Of a stretch of DNA of 7,480 nucleotides, positions 1-6,408 are shown piece by piece; position 1 is the first letter of the stretch; every line of letters begins with the position of its first letter. Under the pieces are notes generated by a model. That model had not been told where the DNA came from, did no database searches, and saw only the letters and a program-made list of their open reading frames with translations. The DNA lies in contig DPJQ01000025.1 of NCBI GenBank assembly GCA_003542935.1, forward strand, positions 9,380 to 16,859. The letters run 5' to 3'. A program made the position numbers and the translations under genes. Origin of the DNA: Lachnospiraceae bacterium. GTDB taxonomy: Bacteria > Bacillota > Clostridia > Lachnospirales > Lachnospiraceae.

Positions 1-1536
1 TTATGTACTGCTGTGGCTGGCCTGATCCAGCAAAGCGATGGACAGGCAGTACATCAGCCGCCTTTTCGGATCGTTCAGATCCAGCTTGAAGCGCTGCGTG
101 ATTTTGTCAAGGCGGTAGAGAAAAGTTGTCCTGTGGATGAACAGCTCTTTAGCGGTGGCGACAGGCTGCATATTGTTTCCGAGATATGTTTTTAACGTAT
201 GGTAATAATCGGAGTGGTGCTGCTCGTCATAGCGGTAAATGTCCAGGATCTCGGGGGCGCAGACCATGCTGGCAGGCAGTTCCGAGGTGCAGCGGTCAAG
301 GAGATATATGCCGGCCACATCATTAAATTGGTGTATCCATTTAAAGGGGGTGCAGCGGAGTCCTACGTCCAGTGCGATACACGCCTGTTTGTAGAGGAGC
401 TGGTAGCAGCGGTAAAATCCCTGGTATACGTTGCTGATTCCCGCTTTCAGATTCCGGTCCCGGATATAAGGGGCGCACATGTGGATAATTTCATTGCGGG
501 AGCTGCCGTTGGCATCCAGATTGATATAGAGGACGATATCATTTTCCAGTTCGAAGGCGCAGCTTCCGGGCAGTGTTTGTTCCCAGAAGTCTACCAGGGC
601 GAAGGCAGAATGGTTCTGGATGTCAATGTGGTCTACCTGGAATTTAATGCAAAAATAGTGAAGATCCGGTGTCCAGCCGTAGGAACTCAGGGTTCTCTGT
701 ACAAGGTAATCCTCAACAGGGAGGCCTTTCAGCATATTCTGCAGGGTATTATTGAGGGTGCTCACCGGGGATTCGTCGATGGGCTGTTCCCGCAAAAGGA
801 CGTACTTGATCTGTTCGGCCAGAATTTCCAGAAGAATCAGGTCACTGTTCTGCAGATTGCGGAGGGTCTCTGCGATCAGCAGTCGGCAGAGCAGTTTTCC
901 GTGTGAAAAGATATTTTTGTAGACTGTCCGCACGCCGGTCAGGTGGGCAGGAAAGATCCTGGCTTCCCGGGCGCTGAAGGTATCGCGGTATTCTCTGTCG
1001 ATCATGAAGTTGTTGAGGATATCCGTGGAGCCGGACTGCTCCAAAAGGAAAGAGAGTTTTTTAGAGCCGTCAATGATACTGGAGTAGGCGATGAATTTGA
1101 AGTCTTTGTTGTGGATCATCAGCGGATTGGTAAAGATCGTCTGGCTTCTGTCCAGCAGCTCCGTGAGGGAACAGCCCTGTCTGGCAAGATCGGAAATATC
1201 CCGTATCCACTCGTCATAGAGATTGAACAGGGCATTTACATAGTTGATCACTTCGTACAGATCCACCTCATCGGCAAAATTCAGGATACAGTCAAATTTG
1301 TCCCGCGCTTCCTCCAGCAGACGCCCCTGGGTGATGAGGAGAGAATGCACTTTGATTTTAGGTATATCCTCATTTCTGCGGAATTTTCCGATTAAAATAC
1401 ATCCATTCTGAGGAACGCTTCCGGAAGTCAGGAAAACAGGACGGGAAAGATCGAGAGAATCCTCCACTTTTCCCGTTAAATCGTACAAAAACTGACCGGA
1501 AAGTTTGTTGACAATGATGGCGCTGCTGAGCTTCAT
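1..1536 (-). CDS. PucR/CdaR-family transcriptional regulator
   Basis: Probable cytoplasmic DNA-binding regulator of 511 residues, complete to its TAA stop at the window edge. Residues about 443-505 form a PucR-type C-terminal helix-turn-helix: a YYHTLKTYL helix, then NMQPVATAKELFIHRTTFLYRLDKI, then a short tail ending in ALLD. In the family this domain binds DNA and the upstream region senses a ligand. Residues about 290-410 look like the GGDEF-like CdaR middle domain (YFCIKFQV, DIVLYINL, KAGISNVYQG, CYQLLYKQACIALDVG). Residues about 130-250 may be a GAF-like sensor, and the N-terminal 110 residues are unassigned. The start is set at 1536 because AAAGGA lies 10 bases upstream, and the longer in-frame ATG at 1599 lies upstream of the expected transcription start. 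Being divergent from the operon, it most likely controls it, probably as a ligand-responsive activator (inference). Confidence 0.88.
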   Translation of the reverse strand: MKLSSAIIVNKLSGQFLYDLTGKVEDSLDLSRPVFLTSGSVPQNGCILIGKFRRNEDIPKIKVHSLLITQGRLLEEARDKFDCILNFADEVDLYEVINYVNALFNLYDEWIRDISDLARQGCSLTELLDRSQTIFTNPLMIHNKDFKFIAYSSIIDGSKKLSFLLEQSGSTDILNNFMIDREYRDTFSAREARIFPAHLTGVRTVYKNIFSHGKLLCRLLIAETLRNLQNSDLILLEILAEQIKYVLLREQPIDESPVSTLNNTLQNMLKGLPVEDYLVQRTLSSYGWTPDLHYFCIKFQVDHIDIQNHSAFALVDFWEQTLPGSCAFELENDIVLYINLDANGSSRNEIIHMCAPYIRDRNLKAGISNVYQGFYRCYQLLYKQACIALDVGLRCTPFKWIHQFNDVAGIYLLDRCTSELPASMVCAPEILDIYRYDEQHHSDYYHTLKTYLGNNMQPVATAKELFIHRTTFLYRLDKITQRFKLDLNDPKRRLMYCLSIALLDQASHSST

Positions 1537-1546
1537 AATCTGGTTT

Positions 1547-1552
1547 TCCTTT
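1547..1552 (-). promoter_or_regulatory. Ribosome binding site of the PucR-type regulator
   Basis: AAAGGA on the minus strand, 10 bases before the ATG at 1536. The spacing is a little long, but it is the only Shine-Dalgarno match near a start that lies inside the transcript. It decides the 511-residue form over the 532-residue one. Confidence 0.65.
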
Positions 1553-1589
1553 CTTTTCTTCTCCCGTTGTTTTCTTATATTTCCGACAT

Positions 1590-1618
1590 ATTGTAGCAAT
1601 TTGCGGTAAAAATGTCAA
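1590..1618 (-). promoter_or_regulatory. Sigma-A promoter of the regulator gene
   Basis: On the minus strand a perfect -35 TTGACA (1613-1618) and a near-perfect -10 TACAAT (1590-1595) are separated by exactly 17 bases. Transcription should start near 1583, giving a leader of about 47 bases before the ATG at 1536. A consensus this good suggests constitutive expression of the regulator unless it is repressed by a factor bound at the adjacent -35 region. Confidence 0.82.
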
Positions 1619-1639
1619 TCAGGCGGACGGATTGCCGCC
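1616..1639. promoter_or_regulatory. Candidate operator between the divergent promoters
   Basis: Two overlapping imperfect dyads lie here. CAATC (1616-1620) and GATTG (1630-1634), 9 bases apart, have their centre at 1625, midway between the two -35 boxes. GGCGG (1622-1626) and CCGCC (1635-1639) are 8 bases apart. Both touch the rightward -35 box, and the first also touches the leftward one. A dimer bound here could affect both promoters at once. The arms are short, and GATTG is partly just the TTG of each -35, so the symmetry may be incidental. Confidence 0.4.
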
Positions 1640-1660
1640 AAAAAGAGAATCCTCTACAAT
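1632..1660 (+). promoter_or_regulatory. Sigma-A promoter of the transporter/UroD-like operon
   Basis: TTGCCG (1632-1637) and TACAAT (1655-1660) are separated by 17 bases. The -10 is strong, but the -35 departs from consensus in its last three positions, as expected of a promoter that needs an activator. Transcription should start near 1667, leaving a leader of about 42 bases. A second TACAAT at 1668-1673 has no matching -35. Confidence 0.68.
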
Positions 1661-1695
1661 ATTCTTATACAATCTCAGCAATGAGGAAAGAGAAA

Positions 1696-1701
1696 AGGAG
1701 G
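1696..1701 (+). promoter_or_regulatory. Strong ribosome binding site of the MFS gene
   Basis: AGGAGG, 7 bases before the ATG at 1709, is an optimal Bacillota Shine-Dalgarno site and supports that start firmly. Confidence 0.85.
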
Positions 1702-1708
1702 ATTCCCT

Positions 1709-2920
1709 ATGAGTAATCAAAGTAAAGCGAATGTGTACAAAGAGATCAACTGGAAGGTCATGATCCCGGTCATGTTGTTTGTACTGTTTCAGAGTGCATT
1801 CAATTCCTTCTCATCGGTGCTGGCCAATATTGCCGCCGTGTTCCCGGAGGCGTCAACCACCCTGGTGCAGATGATTATGACGGTGCCGTCCCTGATGTCA
1901 ATTCCGATCTCTCTGGGAGCCGGGATTCTGGCATCCTATTTTTACAAAAAACATCTGGTGCTTTTTGCACTGGCCGCGGAGTTTGTGGGCGGCATCATTC
2001 CGCTGGTGGCGAACAACAGTATCTATTTCCTGATCCTGTCCAGCGCACTGATCGGTGTGGGGCAGGGCATCATGATTTCCATGGCTTCAGCCGTCATTGG
2101 TGAGAATTTTACCGGCACGACCAGTGGTGTGGCCATGGGCCTAAAGCAGGCGGCATCGTCTATCGGCATTGCGGCCCTGACCGTTGCCACCGGTTATCTG
2201 GCCCTGGGGGCCTGGTACCATGCCTACTATATTTATTTCCTGGTTATCCCGGTATTTATCCTGACCTGGATCCTGCTTCCCAAAGGACAGAAAGATGTAC
2301 GCCTCGTGGGCGGCGGAGAGAGCGGCGGTATCGGCAAGGTGCTGACCCGGGGATGCGTGTACTACAGTGTGCTGTCATTCTTCCTGGCTACGTTTAACTT
2401 TGCCTTTTATACCAACATAGGCATGTCCATCATCAGCCGCGGCCTGGGCGATTCCTCCTCGGTGGGTGTGGCGTCGGCCTGGAATTCCCTGATCACCATT
2501 GTGGTGGGCCTGGTGTTCGGCTATATTCTGAAAGCGTTTAAAAAATATACGCTGGCGGCGGCCATGATCATTCAGGCCATTGCCTACCTGCTCATGGCCA
2601 ATGCGGGCAGCCTGTTTTTGATCTCCATAGGCGGCATGATCTATGGGCTGGGAGCCGGTATGCAGATGGTGGCGGCCTGTTACTATATTCTGGAATCCGT
2701 GGAACAGGATGCGTCCTCACTGGCGATCTCCGTATGTATGACGCTGACCAGCCTGGGGATCTCCGCGTCGCCGGCAATCCTGAACGCCATTGCCGCAAAC
2801 TTCGGCGCGTTGGACGGCACCACGGGATTGATGACCGCGGGATTCGGGATGATCGTCCTGTTTGTCATAGATGTGGCTTATGAGACGGTTTTCAATAAGG
2901 ATTCCCGGATTGGGATGTAA
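1709..2920 (+). CDS. Major facilitator superfamily transporter
   Basis: Integral membrane transporter of 403 residues, a usual length for a 12-helix MFS protein. Hydrophobic segments are visible throughout, roughly at residues 16-44, 53-78, 82-100, 104-130, 148-168, 172-190, 216-236, 255-275, 280-297, 300-326, 336-362 and 373-395. The hydrophilic central loop, about residues 191-212 with a GGGESGG stretch, separates the two six-helix halves. The segment LIGVGQGIMISMASAVIGENF (115-134) resembles the glycine-rich helix 4 region of MFS drug/metabolite carriers. It is the first gene of the operon, followed by a 53-base gap to the first UroD-like gene. The substrate cannot be read from the sequence. 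Uptake of the compound acted on by the downstream enzymes, or export of a product, is inference from position. Confidence 0.88.
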   Translation: MSNQSKANVYKEINWKVMIPVMLFVLFQSAFNSFSSVLANIAAVFPEASTTLVQMIMTVPSLMSIPISLGAGILASYFYKKHLVLFALAAEFVGGIIPLVANNSIYFLILSSALIGVGQGIMISMASAVIGENFTGTTSGVAMGLKQAASSIGIAALTVATGYLALGAWYHAYYIYFLVIPVFILTWILLPKGQKDVRLVGGGESGGIGKVLTRGCVYYSVLSFFLATFNFAFYTNIGMSIISRGLGDSSSVGVASAWNSLITIVVGLVFGYILKAFKKYTLAAAMIIQAIAYLLMANAGSLFLISIGGMIYGLGAGMQMVAACYYILESVEQDASSLAISVCMTLTSLGISASPAILNAIAANFGALDGTTGLMTAGFGMIVLFVIDVAYETVFNKDSRIGM

Positions 2921-2961
2921 CAAAACGCCGGCAAATCACAGTGCCCGCGAGTATAAAAGAC

Positions 2962-2967
2962 AGGAGA
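2962..2967 (+). promoter_or_regulatory. Ribosome binding site deciding the first UroD-like start
   Basis: AGGAGA, 6 bases before the ATG at 2974. An in-frame GTG at 2941 would add 11 residues, but it has no ribosome site and the added residues (PASIKDRRRN) look like translated leader. Confidence 0.8.
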
Positions 2968-2973
2968 AGAAAT

Positions 2974-3972
2974 ATGCGATACACAGATAAAGAGAATATG
3001 CTGCGAGTGTTCCGCCATGAGATTCCGGAGGGACTGCCCCATCTGCTGATGGACGGCACCCATTTTCTGGCCCCGCAGAACGGTATCCACGAACGGCCCA
3101 CGGGCGGAAAGGGCGGTACGGACTGGTTTGGCGTGAAGTGGTCTTACATCGAGGGGGATCTGGCCCCCGTCCCGGACAGCACGGTACCGCCCGTCTGCGA
3201 CGATATCTGCGACTGGGAGACGCAGATTCATTTCCCGGATATGGAGGCCTGGGATTGGGAGGAGGCGGCCCGGATCGACCATGTGGCGGAGCTGGATCGG
3301 GAACACAAGATGATCTATACCAGTTCCCTGAGCGGTTTTTTTGAGCGGCTCCACATGCTGCTGGGTTTTGAGGAGGCCCTGTGCGCTCTGGTGACAGATC
3401 CGGAGGCGGTGGCGGCCTATCTGGACAGGATGGTGGAGTTCAAGAAGGCCCAGCTTACCAAGATCAAACAGTACTACAACCCGGATGTGCTGAATTTCCA
3501 TGACGATTACGGCACCCAGCGGGGGCTGTTCTTTTCACCGGAGACCTGGCGGACGCTGTTCAAACCCCGCCTGAAACAGATCGTCGATCACTGCCATGGC
3601 CTGGGCATGATTTTCGAGCTGCATTCCTGCGGCAAGATCGAGGAGATCGTGCCGGACATCGCCGAGATCGGCACGGACTGTCTGCAGTGCATGGATATCA
3701 ATGATGTGGCCGCGTTAAAGAAAAAGACGGGGAAATCCATGGCCTACGGCGTCTCGCCGGATTTCCAGAAATATGCGGCAGGGCTGGCCACCGGAGAGAT
3801 GACGGAAGAAGATATACGCAGGGAAGTATACGCGGAATACATGGAGCTGTCGGAGGGCGGCAACTACTATCCCTTTATCAATCCGCCTTTTACGAAAATG
3901 GATACGGCGATATGGGAAGCCCATCTGGAGGCGGATGCGGAATTGAGAAGAAGACAGGAGGAGGCAAAATGA
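2974..3972 (+). CDS. UroD/MtaA-like methyltransferase-family protein, first paralog (third zinc Cys missing)
   Basis: A soluble protein of 332 residues with the features of the uroporphyrinogen-decarboxylase-like (URO-D/CIMS) TIM-barrel superfamily. Visible landmarks are DWFGVKW (50-56), FPDMEAWDWEEAAR (87-100), a GFEEALCALVTDPE block (131-144), FHDDYGTQRG (175-184), SPETWRTLFKPR (188-199) and the HSCGK motif (H217, C219). It lacks the arginine-rich N-terminal signature of true HemE, so it is not the heme enzyme. In MtaA/MtbA/CmuA relatives an H-x-C pair and a distant cysteine bind the zinc that activates a thiol for methyl transfer. Here the distant position is F301 (YYPFINPP), where the next gene has Cys. 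C236 and C239 might substitute. It is either an inactive or altered partner of its neighbour, or uses another ligand (inference). It overlaps the next gene by ATGA. Confidence 0.88.
   Translation: MRYTDKENMLRVFRHEIPEGLPHLLMDGTHFLAPQNGIHERPTGGKGGTDWFGVKWSYIEGDLAPVPDSTVPPVCDDICDWETQIHFPDMEAWDWEEAARIDHVAELDREHKMIYTSSLSGFFERLHMLLGFEEALCALVTDPEAVAAYLDRMVEFKKAQLTKIKQYYNPDVLNFHDDYGTQRGLFFSPETWRTLFKPRLKQIVDHCHGLGMIFELHSCGKIEEIVPDIAEIGTDCLQCMDINDVAALKKKTGKSMAYGVSPDFQKYAAGLATGEMTEEDIRREVYAEYMELSEGGNYYPFINPPFTKMDTAIWEAHLEADAELRRRQEEAK
3338..3406 (+). repeat. Direct repeat copy 1 inside the tandem UroD-like genes
   Basis: This 69-base segment matches 4321-4389 at 61 of 69 positions by my count, with one exact run of 20 bases (3376-3395 against 4359-4378). 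It encodes the FFERLH to GFEEALCALVTDPE block and reflects duplication of the gene rather than a mobile repeat. Confidence 0.8.
3956..3964 (+). promoter_or_regulatory. Ribosome binding site of the second UroD-like gene
   Basis: AGGAGGAGG lies within the end of the preceding gene. Its first AGGAGG is 7 bases from the ATG at 3969, which rules out the longer in-frame start at 3912. With the ATGA stop/start overlap it points to tight translational coupling. Confidence 0.85.
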
Positions 3973-4949
3973 CGGCAAAAGAAAACTTGCTGGCCATGTA
4001 CGGCCATAAAATGATTGAGATCATGCCGGTGTTCGGGGAGGGGGAATTTTGCGTATATCCGGTCAACGGTTTCCATGAGCGCCCTCCTTACAATGAGGGC
4101 GGTCGGGACTGGTTCGGCTGTCTGTGGGAATACTGCGATTCGGCCATGGCTCCGGCGCCGGATCCCCATGAGCATGTGCTGGAAGATATCTGCGACTGGC
4201 GTAAGCTGGTGAAATTCCCGGATCTGGACGCCTGGGACTGGGAGAAAGCGGCCCGTGAGGATCATGTGGCGGACGCGGACAGGGAGAACCAGATGGTCAA
4301 TGTGGTCGTGCTGATCGGCCTTTTTGAGCGGCTCCATGTTCTGATGGGATTCGAGGAAGCCCTGTGCGCTCTGGTGACGGATCCGGAGGAGGTGGAGGCC
4401 TTCTTTGATGTCATGACAGATTTTAAGATCAAACTGATCGGGAAGCTGGCACAGTATTACAAGCCGGATCTGATCACCTTCCATGACGACTGGGGAACCC
4501 AGCGGGGCCCCTTTTTCGCACCGGAGCTCTGGCGCAGGCTGATTAAGCCCCGCATGAAACGGATCATTGATGCGGCCCATGGGCACGGGATCCTGTTTCT
4601 GATGCATTCCTGCGGAAAGTATGACGAGATCGTGCCGGATATTGCCGAGATCGGCGTGGATACCCTGCAGTGCATGGATATCATGGATATAGGGAAGCTT
4701 CTTGAAGAGGACGGCGGCCGGATGAGTTTCCAGGTGTCCGTCCACTCCCAGGATTTCGAGTCCCGCGACGGTGCGGGGATCCTGAGGGAAGAGATTGTCC
4801 GCAGTACGGTGGAAAAAGAATTCCGGGAATGGGGCAGCACGGGGTGGTATTTCCCCTGTATCTTCCCGCCGTCGAAATGGTACGAAAAAACGGTTTATGA
4901 GACTTATTTAAAAGTACGGGAGGAACTGGCAGGCACCTATACCCGTTGA
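3969..4949 (+). CDS. UroD/MtaA-like methyltransferase-family protein, second paralog
   Basis: A soluble protein of 326 residues, clearly a duplicate of the preceding gene. Shared landmarks are RDWFGCLW (46-53), FPDLDAWDWEKAAR (83-96), FERLHVLMGFEEALCALVTDPE (119-140), FHDDWGTQRG (171-180), APELWRRLIKPR (184-195), HSCGK (213-217) and IVPDIAEIG followed by LQCMDI. It retains the full set expected for zinc: H213, C215 and C297 (WYFPCIFPP), the last 82 residues after C215. This spacing resembles the H-x-C...C zinc motif of MtaA-type methylcobalamin:thiol methyltransferases. The reaction could be methyl transfer from a corrinoid or methylated substrate to a thiol, but no corrinoid protein is encoded nearby, so this is inference. 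The ATGA overlap with the previous gene favours equimolar synthesis and possibly a heteromeric complex. Confidence 0.88.
   Translation: MTAKENLLAMYGHKMIEIMPVFGEGEFCVYPVNGFHERPPYNEGGRDWFGCLWEYCDSAMAPAPDPHEHVLEDICDWRKLVKFPDLDAWDWEKAAREDHVADADRENQMVNVVVLIGLFERLHVLMGFEEALCALVTDPEEVEAFFDVMTDFKIKLIGKLAQYYKPDLITFHDDWGTQRGPFFAPELWRRLIKPRMKRIIDAAHGHGILFLMHSCGKYDEIVPDIAEIGVDTLQCMDIMDIGKLLEEDGGRMSFQVSVHSQDFESRDGAGILREEIVRSTVEKEFREWGSTGWYFPCIFPPSKWYEKTVYETYLKVREELAGTYTR
4321..4389 (+). repeat. Direct repeat copy 2 inside the tandem UroD-like genes
   Basis: Partner of 3338-3406, offset by 983 bases, almost the length of one gene copy. Most of the differences fall at codon third positions, as expected of two duplicates under selection. 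Confidence 0.8.
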
Positions 4950-4964
4950 CGGGGAACAGGGAGA

Positions 4965-4993
4965 GCCGCGGCGGCAAAATAGCCGCCTGCGGC
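4965..4993 (+). other. GC-rich intergenic hairpin before the symporter gene
   Basis: An inner stem GGCGGC (4970-4975) pairs with GCCGCC (4982-4987) around the loop AAAATA. It is extended by an outer stem GCCGC (4965-4969) with GCGGC (4989-4993), with one unpaired T at 4988. This gives 11 G-C pairs. No T-run follows, so it is not a typical intrinsic terminator. It begins 15 bases after the upstream stop and ends just before the ribosome site of the next gene. Likely roles are blocking 3' decay of the upstream message, marking a processing site, or lowering readthrough into the transporter (inference). Confidence 0.72.
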
Positions 4994-5000
4994 CAGGAGA

Positions 5001-5007
5001 GAGGTGG
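5001..5007 (+). promoter_or_regulatory. Ribosome binding site deciding the symporter start
   Basis: GAGGTGG, with GAGG 7 bases before the ATG at 5012. A TTG at 4946 overlapping the previous stop would give 22 more residues, but those would be encoded by the hairpin region and look unlike protein of this family. Confidence 0.72.
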
Positions 5008-5011
5008 CAGG

Positions 5012-6388
5012 ATGAGAGAGGAACAGATCAGGCAGCAGACCGATGTGGAGCTTTCCGTCAAGGAGAGACTGTGCTTTGCCTTTGGAGATCTGGGATATCA
5101 GTGCGTGTTTTTCTGGGTATCCTCGTTTTTGATGATATTTTATACGGATGTATTTATCATACCGGCCTCCGCAGTATCCGTGCTGATGCTGGTGGTGCGG
5201 CTGTATGACGCGGTCAACGATCCCATCATCGGTTCCATGATGGACAGGACCCACGGAAGGATGGGACGGTACCGTCCCTGGATCCTGGCGGGCGGCCTGG
5301 GGCTGCTGGTGTCCGTGGTCTTTATGTTCTGGGCCCATCCGGACTGGAGCGACGGCGGGAAAATTCTTTATATGTATGTGACCTATATTGTTGTGGTGAC
5401 GTTTTCTACCATGTTCTATATGGCTTATATGGCCCTGAACGGCTGTATTTCCACAAATTCCATGGAGCGGGCCCGGGCGTCGAGCTGGCGGATGGTGATG
5501 TCCTATGCGGGTATGCTGGCGGTGGGCTATGCGGCCCCCTATATGATCGGCAGCCTGGGCGGGGGCAATGCGGTGTACGGGTATCTTGCCAGCGTCCTGG
5601 TCTGCGGGATTGTGGCTGTCCCCCTTATCCTGGCCACGGGTCTGGGCACCCACGAGGTGGTGTGCAGCCGGGGAACCGGGGAGAGGATCCCGATGCGGCA
5701 GCAGTGGAATGCCCTCCTGAAAAACAGGCCCATGCTGATCCTTCTCGTCTGTATGACGGCCCACGGCGTACAGATGAACGGCCGTATGACGGTGGCTACC
5801 TACTACTGTACCTACATCGGCACGGGAGCGGCCGTGTTGGCTATATTTAATCTGCTCAATTCCCTGGCCGCCGTGGCCGGCTGCGTGGCGGCGCCCTGGC
5901 TGTTTCGGGTCACGGGCCATAAAGGGCGGGCGTCTTCGGCGGTATTGTTTATCTGCGCCCTGGCCATGGCCGGACAGTATTTTACAACGCCGCCGGGCAT
6001 TCCTTTTTATCTGCTGGTGACGGTAACCGGTTTCTGCTACGGTGCGTTTTCCTCCCTGATGTTCAGCATGATCCCTGATGCGGTGGATTATGCCCAGGCG
6101 GAATACGGTGTTCGGGTGGACGGGTTTCTGAATGCGGTGGCCTCCTTCGGTTTCAAGGCGGGCGGCGCGGTGGGAACCTCCCTGATCGGCCTGGTACTGT
6201 CTCTGTGCGGCTATGTGGCGGGAGGACAGCAGTCGGCCGCTTGTATGAATGCGATCAATCTGATGATGACTGTGCTTCCCGGACTGCTCTGCCTTCTGGC
6301 GGCGTTGTGTCTGCTGGGCTATACCCTGGACCGGAAAAAGCAGAATGAGATCATCGGGAAACTGGTGGAACGGGATGTACTGAGATAA
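5012..6388 (+). CDS. GPH/MelB-type cation symporter
   Basis: Membrane transporter of 458 residues, normal for the glycoside-pentoside-hexuronide:cation symporter family, which couples uptake to Na+ or H+. The N-terminal signature is clear: KERLCFAFGDLGYQ leads into helix 1, then RLYDAVNDPIIGSMMDRT (63-80) and GRMGRYRPWIL (82-92). D66 and D70 match the pair of acidic residues used for cation binding in MelB. The family's C-terminal signature also appears: MIPDAVDYAQ (353-362) followed by GVRVDG (366-371) and a glycine-rich helix. Twelve hydrophobic segments are expected, and many are evident. GPH carriers mostly take sugars and glycosides, so a glycosylated or sugar-like substrate is possible, but relatives with other substrates exist. 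It lies inside the operon, 20 bases before the third UroD-like gene. Confidence 0.9.
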   Translation: MREEQIRQQTDVELSVKERLCFAFGDLGYQCVFFWVSSFLMIFYTDVFIIPASAVSVLMLVVRLYDAVNDPIIGSMMDRTHGRMGRYRPWILAGGLGLLVSVVFMFWAHPDWSDGGKILYMYVTYIVVVTFSTMFYMAYMALNGCISTNSMERARASSWRMVMSYAGMLAVGYAAPYMIGSLGGGNAVYGYLASVLVCGIVAVPLILATGLGTHEVVCSRGTGERIPMRQQWNALLKNRPMLILLVCMTAHGVQMNGRMTVATYYCTYIGTGAAVLAIFNLLNSLAAVAGCVAAPWLFRVTGHKGRASSAVLFICALAMAGQYFTTPPGIPFYLLVTVTGFCYGAFSSLMFSMIPDAVDYAQAEYGVRVDGFLNAVASFGFKAGGAVGTSLIGLVLSLCGYVAGGQQSAACMNAINLMMTVLPGLLCLLAALCLLGYTLDRKKQNEIIGKLVERDVLR

Positions 6389-6394
6389 CGATGA

Positions 6395-6400
6395 AGGAGG
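6395..6400 (+). promoter_or_regulatory. Ribosome binding site deciding the third UroD-like start
   Basis: AGGAGG, 8 bases before the ATG at 6409. The in-frame ATG at 6391 would place this site inside the coding sequence (MKEEQR) and has no good site of its own, so 6409 is preferred. Confidence 0.82.
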
Positions 6401-6408
6401 AGCAGCGA

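Noticed and set aside
199..906. Plus-strand open frame (235 codons) opposite the regulator
   Set aside because: The minus strand encodes a recognisable PucR-type protein through the same bases, and no ribosome site precedes this frame.
1674..1685. CTCA-GCAA-TGAG hairpin in the MFS gene leader
   Set aside because: Only four base pairs; too short to support a regulatory claim.
2952..2957. TATAAA as a -10 box for an internal promoter before the first UroD-like gene
   Set aside because: No -35-like sequence lies 16-18 bases upstream, and the box almost touches the ribosome site.
3867..4745. Long minus-strand open frame opposite the UroD-like genes
   Set aside because: It is a shadow of the forward genes caused by GC-rich codon use; it has no ribosome site, and its resemblance to the minus-strand frame at 2878-3501 only mirrors the paralogy of the two real genes.
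4965..4993. Intrinsic transcription terminator
   Set aside because: The stem is strong but no run of T follows on either strand, and the downstream gene has no recognisable promoter of its own.
4937..5920. 327-codon minus-strand open frame opposite the symporter
   Set aside because: Rich in His, Arg, Pro and Gly with no domain pattern, and opposite a gene with clear MelB-family motifs; a composition artefact.
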